From positions 1 through 64,000 of the forward strand of contig JAPFFF010000004.1 of assembly GCA_039105265.1 (NCBI GenBank): a stretch of DNA of 64,000 nt, written 5' to 3'. Both the position numbers and the translations under genes were made by a program. The notes below the pieces were generated by a model. That model worked only from the letters and a program-made list of their open reading frames with translations. It ran no database searches and was not told where the DNA came from. This document shows, one piece after another, positions 33,466 to 43,412 of this stretch (its first letter is position 1; every line of letters begins with the position of its first letter). Source of the stretch: Tritrichomonas musculus. Its lineage: Eukaryota > Parabasalia > Tritrichomonadida > Tritrichomonadidae.

Positions 33466-33512
33466 TATTTTTATATCTAAGAAAAAGTTTGAATTTGAAT
33501 GATGTTTTTATT

Positions 33513-33519
33513 TCACAAA
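33513..33519 (+). promoter_or_regulatory. Initiator-like element TCACAAA
   Basis: Lies 11 bp before ATG 33531 and outside the transposon. Trichomonad initiators follow TCA-Y-T-Y-W close to the start codon; this is an imperfect match. Confidence 0.35.
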
Positions 33520-33530
33520 TTTAATTTTAA

Positions 33531-33860
33531 ATGAATACAAATGTCGAAAAATTATTGAATGAACTTGCAAAACCAATAACACACATAAATAAAGACAATA
33601 TAATAAATATTATGTCTCATGTCGATGCGAGCAACCCAGACGATGCTCCAATGATTTTTTTTTTAATTGATACTTTATTTGATTACGCATCAAGGAAAGA
33701 ATCGCCAATTACAATGAAAGACCTTATAAGATCAATTTTAGGAAATGTTACTTTGCTTCCGGCGCTTTATCAGCGAGAAATATATTCAGATCATCAGGAT
33801 CCTGAACTTGATCAAATGATTTCATTTATCAATAGCTTTAAGCAAAAGAAATTCAAATGA
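33531..33860 (+). CDS. Small protein of unknown function
   Basis: 109 residues from ATG 33531, acidic in the middle and basic at the end (FKQKKFK). It is predicted mostly helical, with no signal peptide or membrane segment. Composition is that of a normal protein, and an initiator-like word precedes it, so I take it as real. I do not recognise the family. Its upstream region is shortened to 64 bp by the foldback element. Confidence 0.55.
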   Translation: MNTNVEKLLNELAKPITHINKDNIINIMSHVDASNPDDAPMIFFLIDTLFDYASRKESPITMKDLIRSILGNVTLLPALYQREIYSDHQDPELDQMISFINSFKQKKFK

Positions 33861-34106
33861 TTTACTAAATGCATATGTATATAGATTTATTCATCAAATT
33901 TCAATAAATTCTCTTGAAATGTGACTAATTTAATACAAGTTTCTTTTATATTTTTTTCGATTAGCACGAATATTTATTAGAATGTTGTTGGTAGATTAAA
34001 AAAAATGGATCGAAAATTGAATTTAAATTTAAGTAAATAGGTATTCATTTAATTGTAGAAAATTAAATTAAAAAAAACACAATTTTTTATTGATTTATTT
34101 TCATTC

Positions 34107-35402
34107 TTAGAAGAGATTAATTAATTGTGATGCTAGTTCAGGTATGGGTTCTTCGTACTCGTTAGAAAATATTAATCCTTCAATTGTGGGCAAACTGTTG
34201 GTCACATTGTCAAAAATATTAGCATTGTCTCTAAAAGTCATTTTGATAGAAATTAATTCTTTTAGAGCTAGCTCTGACATTTTACTGTCTTCGATAAAAG
34301 ATAAGCACCAGTTGATAACTTCCTCGACATTTTTATCACTTTTACTTTCTGAAAACGTAAAATATGCTAAAATAACTTTGAAAAATAAAGCTCTTGTTTT
34401 GTAATGAATATTTTGTTGAGGTAAAAGGTAGGCTAGCAGTTTTTCTTTAAGATCAAAATTTGAGCGCCAGCTTTCTATATTTTTTTTGAATACACAGATT
34501 CCAAGGCGAAGTGTTTTTGGGTCCTCAATATTATTATTTGAAAAAGCTTCTAATATAATTGTTCCAAATTCTGGTTTGACATCAACTAAATGAAGTATAT
34601 ATCGGAAAACTGAGTTTAAGACTTGACTGTTATTCGAATGTCTGAGTATTAAAGGAGCAAGAAAATAAAAAATAGGTGTAAATTGTGAATGAATTTCTAG
34701 AATAATTTCTCGTGGAATATCCCAGAATTCATAAATATGGTGAAGGGATTTAAACGCATAACAAATAACTCCAAAATTGATTAAAGCTTGTGGCTGGTTA
34801 TTTATAATCGTTGTTTGGTCATCTAAAATTTTATATATTAAAGTTAATAAATTTTGCAAATAGTTACTTTGATGATAAGTTAAATTACTAACAAGTTGTG
34901 AAAGCTGCAAAGTTATTGGTAAATTAAGCAAAAGATCGCACACATTCATCATTAAAAAAGATTTGCAGCATTTTTCATCAGCTGCTCCATTTATTAATAT
35001 GATAAAAACATATTCTGAATATTCTTGATTTAAAATATAAAAATTGCATAGATTGAAGAGTTCAGGTTTCATCAAAAAAGCTGGTTCGGCATATCCTGAT
35101 TGTGTAGATATTGCTAAAATTTTAAAAGCTAGCAAACGCTGTTCTTCGTCATTAGTATTTAAGATAAAATTTAAAAAAAGATCGAACGGAAACAAGGTTC
35201 CGTATTGTGAAATTTCTTCGTCAGTAGTTTTACTTAAATATTTAAATAGTGTTGTAAGTTTTTTTTTTCTAATTGAATCATCAAAATCCATAATACCTTT
35301 AGCAATATCAATTCCATTACTAACTCTCGTGAATATTTTCTTTTTAATTCCAGTTGTTTCTTCTATACGAAAATCTGATCGAGTATTAATGTAGTCTTCC
35401 AT
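34107..35402 (-). CDS. Armadillo/HEAT-like helical repeat protein
   Basis: 431 residues from ATG 35402. The N-terminus is charged (TGIKKKIFTRVSNGIDIAKG) and is followed by about 380 residues of repeated amphipathic helices of 40-45 residues, such as LLAFKILAISTQSGYAEPAF, LSQLVSNLTYHQSNYLQNLL and PLILRHSNNSQVLNSVFRYI. The layout resembles importin-alpha-like or other armadillo proteins: a basic N-terminal stretch, then arm repeats. I cannot find the NLS-binding W-x-x-x-N ladder, so importin-alpha itself is not supported. Probably cytosolic and protein-binding. Function unknown. Confidence 0.65.
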   Translation of the reverse strand: MEDYINTRSDFRIEETTGIKKKIFTRVSNGIDIAKGIMDFDDSIRKKKLTTLFKYLSKTTDEEISQYGTLFPFDLFLNFILNTNDEEQRLLAFKILAISTQSGYAEPAFLMKPELFNLCNFYILNQEYSEYVFIILINGAADEKCCKSFLMMNVCDLLLNLPITLQLSQLVSNLTYHQSNYLQNLLTLIYKILDDQTTIINNQPQALINFGVICYAFKSLHHIYEFWDIPREIILEIHSQFTPIFYFLAPLILRHSNNSQVLNSVFRYILHLVDVKPEFGTIILEAFSNNNIEDPKTLRLGICVFKKNIESWRSNFDLKEKLLAYLLPQQNIHYKTRALFFKVILAYFTFSESKSDKNVEEVINWCLSFIEDSKMSELALKELISIKMTFRDNANIFDNVTNSLPTIEGLIFSNEYEEPIPELASQLINLF

Positions 35403-35406
35403 ATTA

Positions 35407-35413
35407 AAAATGA
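35407..35413 (-). promoter_or_regulatory. Initiator element TCATTTT
   Basis: Read on the minus strand, TCATTTTTAAT immediately precedes ATG 35402. It fits the trichomonad initiator well. A second candidate, TCACTTT, lies about 20 bp further up. Confidence 0.5.
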
Positions 35414-35692
35414 AATTATAAAGTGAATTCCCTTTACTAAATTGATATTAAGATTGAAAAGAGGACGTTTATTTATTGAAGAAAAAGTGATAAGATCGTT
35501 TTGATAATTTTGATTTATGAAATTGTTTCTATCTTTCAAATTGGAAATATATTTATTTATTGATCATAATAATAATTAAATTTAAATATAATTGTATATA
35601 AAGGAAAGAAATGCAATCTTATATCTCAATGTATAATACATAATATTTGAATATTAGAATAAATTGTAAAGTTTTGATTTAAGAACGTGGTA

Positions 35693-36458
35693 GGACCAAA
35701 TATAATCTCATTTTTGTAGGTAAAATATCTCATTAAATATTTATAACCACAAAACTTTATCAATTAAATTGCATTAACATTTAAACATATAATGCTATTT
35801 TACCAATAATTCCAATAATTATCTCAGAAGACAATTTGCTGTCATTCATTTTTTATGATGTCGGACCTATTGAAGAATAAATTTTTGAATAAAAAAGTAA
35901 ATGAATTAAAAAAATACTCAATAGGAAATATTAATCAAATGATTAATTTTGATATATTAATAGTTCAATTGCTACATTTCTGAATTCGCATATTTCTATT
36001 CTTTTGAAAGTTATGAATTTGGCTAAAACCACTTTTTTTATCTCCTCATTGAAATTGATTTTTAAGGTATGCAATAAATAATATTAAAGCAAACTTACAA
36101 ATATCCCAAAATTAAACTCTATTTAAGAAAAAAATATAACATAATTTTTTCAGAATATTGATGATCATAAATTTTTGTTTCAAATTATGTAATTTTGGTC
36201 AATAGGAAAAGTGAGTAAGCAGGTATATATTTAATAAAAACCATTTATTTTTTGATTAATAAAGTCGTTCTGATGTTCTATTCATTTTAATACCATTTTT
36301 AATTTGGATGTTTTTCATTCATCTACATAGGATATCTCATTTATTATTGGTTTATTTTAATAAATATCAAATATATAATATAATAATATATTTTAGAATT
36401 ACAATAACAAAATATTTAAGGAGATATTTACACAAAAAGTTCAAATTATATTTGGTCC
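35693..36458. mobile_element. 766-bp TA-flanked inverted-repeat element
   Basis: Ends read GGACCAAATATAAT and its reverse complement, each flanked by TA (35691-35692 and 36459-36460). The match is short, about 15-17 bp. The interior is AT-rich with no ORF. It occupies most of the spacer between the armadillo-like gene and the Myb gene. Confidence 0.55.
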
Positions 36459-36505
36459 TACAATGTCCTTAATAAACAGTTAATGGTTTTGATTTAATTG
36501 TATAA

Positions 36506-36994
36506 TTAGAAAAAGTTATCTATTGGAAAAGTCCACAAGTCATTTTCTATATGGATATTCATCTCTTGATCAGTATTAAATTGCCAACAGAACTCATCTT
36601 CAAAAAGATTCAATGGAATTATTTCATCAATTTTTTTTGATCTATTTTTAATTTGAGAATATCTAAGTTTAATATTATTTTTTGATCTATTTGGGAAAAA
36701 TTGTTTCATTTCTTTCCAGTGATTTCCATATTCCATATGCTTTTCAAGAAGTAAATCATCTTCTTGTTGAGTCCATGGATTTTTTGATAAATTGGGATTT
36801 ATATAATTTGTCCACCTTTCTCTGCATTGACGAGCTGTTCTTGGGGCCATTTTTTTAGCAATCAAATTCCAATCTTTTTCACCAATCTCTTCAATAACTT
36901 TTTTAAGTTTTTCATCTTCTATTTTTGTAAATTTGAATTTCTTGGATAATGGTCCAGCAAGTCTGGTTTGGGTTTTGTCTTCTTCAAGTGACAT
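36506..36994 (-). CDS. R2R3 Myb-type DNA-binding protein
   Basis: 162 residues from ATG 36994. Two Myb repeats cover residues about 20-115. R2 runs from FTKIEDEKLKKVIEEIGEKD to W-N-L-I-A, then RTARQCRERWTNYINP. R3 begins WTQQEDDLLLEKHMEYGNHW and ends NRSKNNIKLRYSQIKNR. The tryptophan ladder is W, W, then W, W and Y in the last position. The acidic tail is short. Short Myb proteins of this form are a large regulator family in trichomonads, some binding promoters of adhesion genes. The target here is unknown. Confidence 0.9.
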   Translation of the reverse strand: MSLEEDKTQTRLAGPLSKKFKFTKIEDEKLKKVIEEIGEKDWNLIAKKMAPRTARQCRERWTNYINPNLSKNPWTQQEDDLLLEKHMEYGNHWKEMKQFFPNRSKNNIKLRYSQIKNRSKKIDEIIPLNLFEDEFCWQFNTDQEMNIHIENDLWTFPIDNFF

Positions 36995-37524
36995 ATATAA
37001 ATTTGAGAGTTGAGTTTTATATTACATCAAAGTATTGAATATGAGTTTAAAAAAAACTCTCAAATTATAATTAGTTATTTGAAATTAATCATTGAAATTG
37101 TCAAAACAAAATATCTATAGTTTATTAAAGGCAATGGAAAATTATGTGTTTTTATATATAGTGGAGCATATATGAAACCTAAACTCAGTTTATTCTATTC
37201 AACAAATTGAATTATATTATCAAAAAAATTCAGTACACAGAAAAAGTATACTTTATTCAACCATTTTTCAAATATAATTATATGGATATCAGTATTTAAC
37301 CAAAAAGAGATTAATAAGAACTAGAATTTAATTGATCAGGAATGTGTTTAAAAAGTGATAATTGAATTTTATTTAAAAAGTTAAATGAAATATTAGGTTC
37401 CAAAAGATTCTTAGCGTTTAAGAGAACGTTTGTTTATAATGATTGTTTAATATAAAAATAAAGCTGCCTGTTGAATCTACACTACGATTTTTTATGAAAA
37501 TAAAATAATAACTAAAATATTCAA
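36995..37524. other. AT-rich intergenic region
   Basis: Holds the promoter side of the Myb gene (TCAACTC and TCAAATT words within 25 bp of its ATG) and the 3' flank of the beta-helix gene. No other structure seen. Confidence 0.35.
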
Positions 37525-38619
37525 TCAAAATAGGTTTTGTTCAAGTGGATCGTCTGGATTCGAAAAATCCATGAAAATATTTCCATGAGCATCATCAAAA
37601 TCTGTTCTCTGATAAGTATCACACGGATAATATAAATCATCTTCATTCATTGGTTTGTGATTTCTAACGCAGGTCTCAGCATTGCCACTGTATGTATTAT
37701 TAGAGCTATGAATTTCTGATGTAAAAGCATAAAAAGATTTTTCTTCATTATCTGCAAAAATGTTGTCGTTAACGTATAAATCCGAAAGATATGAATATAT
37801 TGCTGTGCCATTCATACCTGCAATTGTGTTAAGGAAGCAGCATTTAGAAATTTCACTCTGATAGTTAACGTGTGAATCTCTAATATAAATTGCGCCACCA
37901 TTAAAAGTAGCATTTGTTGAAATAAATTTGCAGCCATGAACATAGAGTGTCGACTTTGCTGCATAAATTGCACCACCACGTTGTCCAAATGTTTTTGTAA
38001 AAATGCAATTCCTAAAAATCATATCAGCACCAAAAGCAAAAGCGGCTTGCGTATTTTCAAAAGAGCAATCTTCAAATTCCACACAAGTTTCTGAAAGTGC
38101 TTTGAATATTCTTCCTTTATTATTCCTAAAAACGCAGTTAACAAAAATCCAATGACCTCCGGTTGTTGAAAACATATCATGCTTATTATTTTCAAAAGTA
38201 CAGTCTTGAAATACAACTTGTGGGTATGTTGACCAAGAATGTTGTCGTCCCATAATTAATTTATCAAAATTTCTAAAAGTGAAACCTTTGAATTTTCCCC
38301 ATGTAAATCTCCTTTGATTTTCAAGATAATACATTGTTCCTCCTGTGAGCATTTTTCCGTCGATAGCTGTTCCTTGCTCGTTTGCAACTAATGTAACATT
38401 ATTTTGTACACATCCTTCAATTAAGTCAGAAAATTCAGAAGGATAAGTTGGTGGATAAATAACGCGGTCTTTCACATGAATAACGTCAGCCATTTTAAGA
38501 GTGAGCATTGCTTCATTATAGCTGCATTCTTTATGAAAGCAATCTCCAGTCCCTTGCATTGAAGTATATAAATTGGTAGATTCTCGGCAAAAAACAATTC
38601 CAAAAAGAGCAAAAAGCAT
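37525..38619 (-). CDS. Secreted Pmp-like parallel beta-helix protein
   Basis: 364 residues from ATG 38619. The first 11 residues (MLFALFGIVFC) look like a short signal peptide. The body is a series of beta-helix coils such as VVFQDCTFENNKH, WIFVNCVFRNNKG and VEFEDCSFENT, with two GGAIY motifs (QRGGAIYAAKS, FNGGAIYIRDS). GGAIY and FxxN repeats define the chlamydial Pmp family and the large trichomonad Pmp-like surface family. Many cysteines suit a secreted fold. There is no C-terminal membrane segment, so it is probably secreted rather than anchored; family members with a membrane anchor are candidate adhesins. Confidence 0.8.
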   Translation of the reverse strand: MLFALFGIVFCRESTNLYTSMQGTGDCFHKECSYNEAMLTLKMADVIHVKDRVIYPPTYPSEFSDLIEGCVQNNVTLVANEQGTAIDGKMLTGGTMYYLENQRRFTWGKFKGFTFRNFDKLIMGRQHSWSTYPQVVFQDCTFENNKHDMFSTTGGHWIFVNCVFRNNKGRIFKALSETCVEFEDCSFENTQAAFAFGADMIFRNCIFTKTFGQRGGAIYAAKSTLYVHGCKFISTNATFNGGAIYIRDSHVNYQSEISKCCFLNTIAGMNGTAIYSYLSDLYVNDNIFADNEEKSFYAFTSEIHSSNNTYSGNAETCVRNHKPMNEDDLYYPCDTYQRTDFDDAHGNIFMDFSNPDDPLEQNLF

Positions 38620-39054
38620 ATTTTATCTGACCAAATCTAAACTTATTAGAGGAAGAATAATTCGCCATAACTGATTTATATTCAATTTTGAGTTTCCCAA
38701 ATTTTCAATTTTGAACTCTCTCTTAAAATTTTTCAATTTATATTAGTCCGAATAAATAAGTACTCAATTTATAAACAAGAGTTAATAAAATATTTTTTTT
38801 ACCAAAATAATCTTTATCGATTAGACAATTTGTTTATCCCGTGAAAAGCATCAAGCACGTTTAGAAATAGAGAAAATCATCATTTAATTCATTTGTACGT
38901 TTTTCTCAAAATGTCTCTGATTTTATGCTTTCAAAATAGGTGGGTTAGATTGTTCTTCATATATATTTTAATATAAATTAAAATTAGATTAAATTATTTA
39001 CGATTCGTAGAGAAAAAGAAATGCTAAATATCAACTTTTTGAATGTTTTTTATA
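38620..39054. other. AT-rich intergenic region
   Basis: Upstream of the beta-helix gene; TCAGATA lies about 5 bp before its ATG. No other gene or repeat seen. Confidence 0.35.
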
Positions 39055-39796
39055 TAGTGGTCCTAAAAAATATTGATAAGAAAATTGAGAGAAATTTTCA
39101 TGTTTCATTGAAAAAATTGAGAAAATTTATTTAAAAATAATTTGAGAGATTTTTAAAATTTCTTTCAAATTCATTCAAATTTAATGACCTATTCATGAAT
39201 TTAAGAATCAATTGTTGGTCAATCTTTTGACCTTTTATTTATTTGTTTTCTTTACCAAAAAATACAAACAAACGCTATAATTTAATCGCAAGTGGTTCTG
39301 CAATCGCACAATTTTAATAAAAGCAAAACAGCTGATGCATTAAGTATTTCGTTAAATTGCGTCAAAGCAGTAGCTAAATAGATTGATGAAGGGAGACCAG
39401 AAAAAACACAACCTTGCCGACCACAAATATTAACAAATGAAATCAAGTATTTCATATGCGTTAAAGCAATAATGTTTCCTGAAATCCCTGGAGCTGAAAT
39501 GGCAAATGTTTCCTGAACACAAATTTTATTCTTTATATGGAATAATCTAAGTTTAGCAACAAACAATTCTTTGATTGATTCTTTTCCAAAGAAATTGAAA
39601 CAATGCCTCGAAGTGCAAGGCAATCAAGTAAGATTTTAATTTTAATTTTTAATAAAAAATCAACTTTTTCAATTGCCGAAAAAATATTGATAAGAAATTT
39701 AACTTTTTAAATTAAAAATTTTAAAAATAAAATAACTTTTGTTAATGACGATTAACTATTGAATTCATTTCTTATCAATATTTTTTAGGAACACTA
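39055..39796 (+). mobile_element. 742-bp TA-flanked Tc1/mariner remnant
   Basis: 29-bp inverted ends (39055-39083 and 39768-39796) with one mismatch, starting TAGTGGTCCTAAAAAATATT. TA lies on each side (39053-39054 and 39797-39798). A further copy of AAAAAATATTGATAAGAAA lies inside near 39679. The interior carries a decayed transposase start. Confidence 0.75.
39285..39625 (+). pseudogene. Decayed Tc1/mariner transposase N-terminus
   Basis: One plus-strand frame reads HNFNKSKTADALSISLNCVK followed by a stop, then a linker with EGRPEKTQPCRPQILTNEI and a second helical region containing MFPEIPGAEMA. This is the paired HTH and GRP linker layout of Tc1-type transposases. It has at least one stop and no DDE domain. 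The 113-codon minus-strand ORF over the same bases is a shadow. Confidence 0.6.
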
Positions 39797-40726
39797 TAAA
39801 ACATATTTTTTTTTTTCTGAGGCTCATGGAACTTTTTTTCTGAGAATTATTGAAAATTTTGAAAGGCTCATACAGCTTTTTTTCAAAAGATATTTCATTG
39901 AAATTTTTCTGAAATATAACTATTCGTTTCATTTACTTGAGTGCTATATTTCCAAAAGAAAGCATCAACAGTCCCGAAAGAAACTCAATTATTTTAGCCA
40001 AAGGTTCATCATATACATCTTCGCTGCTGTGGCACTACAAAATTTAACTAAAATCAAATTTCATTTTACCGATTTCGATAAACAAACAACAAGGTGCAAA
40101 CTCAAAAGCCAAAAAAGCATTGCATGTAACTTTTTGTCGTAATACAAGACGGCATTTCTTGAAAAGCCAGTCAAAATATTAAATTTTTAATTTAAAATTC
40201 CAATTTTTGATAAATAAACATTTTTATTTGATACAATTTTTTTCTATGTATTGTTATTTATATTCAATAAATACATTTAATCTCTCTGCTTTTATATTTT
40301 TTGATAATTATATCAGTTCTCATTTGCTAATATTTATGAAAAATGATTATGCACATAAAGTTAATTGCATATCAATATGCATATTTGTTCATTATGGTTA
40401 TTCTATATAAGTAAATTTTATGACTCTATAGTAAATTTAATAAAATTAAATCTGTGATATATATTATTCAAAAAGTTATTCTTAATTGAAACTAATAAAT
40501 TAATTATATCTTGAAATATAATGAAAAAATTCTCATAATTTTGATATTTATATCGATATAAAATTGAATAATATAAGAAATAATATAAATTAAATCTTGA
40601 ATAAGGGGCCCCTTATTCAAATCAATTATAATTAATTGATTTGTTAAGGTTATTAAAAAGTTGTCTTCAGATATTTTGTTAAAGTTTGTTTGAGAAAAAT
40701 AAGTAAACAAAATCAGATTTTAATCA
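39797..40726. other. AT-rich intergenic region upstream of the TKL kinase
   Basis: No convincing gene. A 67-codon plus-strand ORF at 40207-40410 and a 68-codon minus-strand ORF at 40504-40710 lack family features. A perfect palindrome lies at 40597-40620. TCAGATT lies about 15 bp before the kinase ATG. Confidence 0.4.
40597..40620. repeat. 24-bp perfect palindrome followed by a second hairpin
   Basis: The half-site TTGAATAAGGGG is followed directly by its reverse complement, with the GGGGCCCC centre. The next bases contain ATCAATTA-TAAT-TAATTGAT, another inverted repeat. It lies about 107 bp before the kinase start and is far more GC-rich than its surroundings. Confidence 0.75.
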
Positions 40727-41713
40727 ATGAATATCATATCAACAAAGCTTATTAATTTAAAAAAAAATCTATTTGATATAAGCAAGACGCCTATAAGTAG
40801 TGAAGGTGCATATGGTGTTGTTTATAAGGGGAAATTCAAAACAAGGATTCATCATGAAGATGTTGTAATTGATTGTGCCATCAAATATATGAGAACTAAA
40901 AACAGCTTTCAGCAAGATTTTGAATTGTTTACTAGAGAAGTTTCAAACCAGATGTCATTAAAGCATCCTGCTCTTTTGGAACTATTAGGACATTATATTC
41001 CTTTTTGTAACGTTGGTAAGCTAACAATTGTTACGCCTTTTATGAAAAATGGATCACTTTGTAAAGTATTGGCAGATGAAAAAAAAAGTTCTGCGCCTCA
41101 TGAATGGACCGAAACAACAAGAGCTATAAACATTATTGGTATCGCAGCCGGATTATGTTATATGCATCAAAAAAATTTAATTCATCGTGATTTAAAGCCT
41201 GATAATATCTTGCTTGATGACAAATTTTATCCAAAAATTTGTGATTTTGGATTCTCAAAAATTTTTGAGGAAGGCCTTGAAGCAATTGTAAATGCTACAT
41301 ACTTAGGTACCCAAATTTATATGGCACCTGAATTAATTACTTCCAAAGGTTGTAACTCAAAGATTGATGTTTTTTCATATGCTTTAATTTTGTATGAGTT
41401 GTTTGTACAAGAAACTGCTTTTGAAAGCTCAAAGAACAAAAATGTTCATACATATTTGGAGTGTGTTGTAAATGGAACAAGGCCGAATATCAAAAATGAT
41501 GGAAGATTTCCTCCATTCTTTCAGAGTTTGATTGATGATTGTTGGGCTCAAGACCCAAAAGATAGGCCAAGCTTTAATAAAATATTAAGTTCAATCCTAG
41601 AAGCTTATAAAAACGAAGAGATATTTGACTCTTCTACCGTTGATCGTGATGAAATTGATGAATATATTCTTGATGCTATTGAAAATTTAGATTATAAATT
41701 TGATTTTAAATAA
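40727..41713 (+). CDS. TKL-like protein kinase
   Basis: 328 residues from ATG 40727, nearly all kinase domain. The glycine loop is SEGAYGVVYKG (about 25-35), the ATP-anchoring lysine K53 (CAIKY), the catalytic loop HRDLKPDN (153-160), DFG at 173-175 and MAPE at 199-202. All key residues are present, so it should be active. The sequence CDFGFSKIF, the LKHPALLELLG segment and the C-lobe CWAQDPKDRPSF match tyrosine-kinase-like kinases, the dominant group in trichomonads. HRDLKPDN predicts serine/threonine specificity. There are no accessory domains; a short acidic tail (DRDEIDEYILDAI) closes the protein. Confidence 0.92.
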   Translation: MNIISTKLINLKKNLFDISKTPISSEGAYGVVYKGKFKTRIHHEDVVIDCAIKYMRTKNSFQQDFELFTREVSNQMSLKHPALLELLGHYIPFCNVGKLTIVTPFMKNGSLCKVLADEKKSSAPHEWTETTRAINIIGIAAGLCYMHQKNLIHRDLKPDNILLDDKFYPKICDFGFSKIFEEGLEAIVNATYLGTQIYMAPELITSKGCNSKIDVFSYALILYELFVQETAFESSKNKNVHTYLECVVNGTRPNIKNDGRFPPFFQSLIDDCWAQDPKDRPSFNKILSSILEAYKNEEIFDSSTVDRDEIDEYILDAIENLDYKFDFK

Positions 41714-41909
41714 AATTATTTGTATTAAATATTTGTTTAGAATAAATATCAAAGTTTTGGTATCAATGTGCAATTGGACAATTTAAAAAAAAAAATTTGT
41801 GATTGTTATCATTAATGATTAATTTCTGATTGCGTTTGTTTGTTTTCCTTCAACAAACAAAATACTTCAAAAAAAAAAAAAAAAAAAAATGTCTTAATTT
41901 TAAAAAAAT

Positions 41910-43412
41910 TTATAAACATCCAATAAGAAATCCGTAGAACTCAACTGCAGCTATTGTCATATTATAAAAACCACTGATCATTGGACCAATAGATCTTATT
42001 CTCAGATATTTATAGTATTTTACTTTTTCAGTTTTCATATTCATTCCAAAAACGCATTCAAGTCCAGCTCCATTAAGTACTTCTGTGTCTCTTCTTTCAT
42101 CTAAGATTGTCCATCTCATTTTATCATTCGATCCTTCAACAACCCAGCTTTTGAGATTGTCACTTCCACTTCCGAAATCAGATCTAGATTTGAGTGCATA
42201 TTTTGTTGGTGAAATTGACATATCTTTAAAATCGAAACAAATCCATGCATTTGGTTCATTATTTGATTGAAAATAATGATCATTATCATCATAATCGACA
42301 ACCCAATCAACTGTTCGCAATGGGTGGTTTTTATTGACACCAGATGAAGTAATATCAATAACATTTAATTTGCTAACATTTCCATCAAACTTCTCTGAAA
42401 GGTAATTAATAATTCCATTAAATCTATTTGTATGAAATTCTTCAATTCCACCATCATCTGAAAAATCAGGTATATTTAATCTTGCTGTTTCATTTTGGTT
42501 TGATGCAATATTATTTAATGTGTCTTCATTTGTATCATCGTTTGTATCATCATGTATTTCGTCTTCGTTATTTTGATTTTTAACCTTTACTTCGTTACTT
42601 TCATCATAGTCAAAAAATAAAGCTCTATATCTGTCTTTGTTAGGACAATTAAGTATGGAATTGTTCAAACATAAGTTTTGGGCTGATGAAGAAGACGATT
42701 TAAAAAAAAGAGATGATAGCGAAGACCAGATTCTAGGACTTAAAAATTCAAAAGGAACCAAAATTGTAAATTTTGAAATTGACTCTTCTTTTAGATTATT
42801 AAAAATTATGTATTGAAATAGATCTGAATTATCTTGATTTAAAGTAAATAAATCGCATATCATGTCAAACAGATAATCTTCAGAAAAAATGCAAAGATGC
42901 TGATTTGAAAAGATCATTGATAATATGTCTACATCCAACGTATAAATTTTTTCTTTTGGAATCTCACATATATTTAATGCTGCAAAGTTAATCAGTTGGG
43001 GATCGATATAGCGATGATTATTAGCTTGACAAATAATGCGTTCAATAACGTTTTTGATTGACAAAGGCTCTTTTTGTTGGCTTTCAACAAAATTAATGAT
43101 TTCTTGATTCCCAATGTTCTTAGCAATTTGATATACTTTATCTAAAGATTGATAATCGAAATCAACTTTTTCGCCTTTTAATAAATTCAGAATTTTATTA
43201 AAAATTTCTGGATCGCATTTATGAATATGATACTCGCTAATAGTTACTTCTGTTGAATGAAGAACTGCAACGTTTGGTGATATGAAATCAGCAAGGATTT
43301 TATTTGTCGTAAATGTTGTAAACGGTTCGTCTATAATAAAGGTAAAGTCATCAGATAATAATTCCCAATTAATATTTTTAAGTCCTCCTCCTGATAAGCA
43401 AAATGAAGGCAT
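41910..43412 (-). CDS. BTB-like protein with C-terminal F5/8 type C (discoidin) domain
   Basis: 500 residues from ATG 43412 (MPSFCLSGGG). The frame is open 11 codons further but only from TTG. A TCAATTT initiator-like word precedes the chosen ATG. Residues about 20-110 fit BTB (DFTFIIDEP, IHKCDPEIFNKILNLLKG, IAKNIGNQEIINFVES), then a helical BACK-like part to about 240 and an acidic low-complexity linker. Residues about 320-495 form a discoidin domain (HPLRTVDWVVDYDD, WICFDFKDMSISPTKYALKS, LKSWVVEGSNDKMRWTILDE, KYLRIRSIGPMISG). BTB plus discoidin is the layout of BTBD9-type and many trichomonad proteins. Possibly an adaptor; the partner is unknown. Confidence 0.8.
   Translation of the reverse strand: MPSFCLSGGGLKNINWELLSDDFTFIIDEPFTTFTTNKILADFISPNVAVLHSTEVTISEYHIHKCDPEIFNKILNLLKGEKVDFDYQSLDKVYQIAKNIGNQEIINFVESQQKEPLSIKNVIERIICQANNHRYIDPQLINFAALNICEIPKEKIYTLDVDILSMIFSNQHLCIFSEDYLFDMICDLFTLNQDNSDLFQYIIFNNLKEESISKFTILVPFEFLSPRIWSSLSSLFFKSSSSSAQNLCLNNSILNCPNKDRYRALFFDYDESNEVKVKNQNNEDEIHDDTNDDTNEDTLNNIASNQNETARLNIPDFSDDGGIEEFHTNRFNGIINYLSEKFDGNVSKLNVIDITSSGVNKNHPLRTVDWVVDYDDNDHYFQSNNEPNAWICFDFKDMSISPTKYALKSRSDFGSGSDNLKSWVVEGSNDKMRWTILDERRDTEVLNGAGLECVFGMNMKTEKVKYYKYLRIRSIGPMISGFYNMTIAAVEFYGFLIGCL

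Noticed and set aside
33339-33524. 61-codon ORF upstream of the small unknown gene
   Set aside because: It is the arm of the foldback element and reads through a repeated terminal motif.
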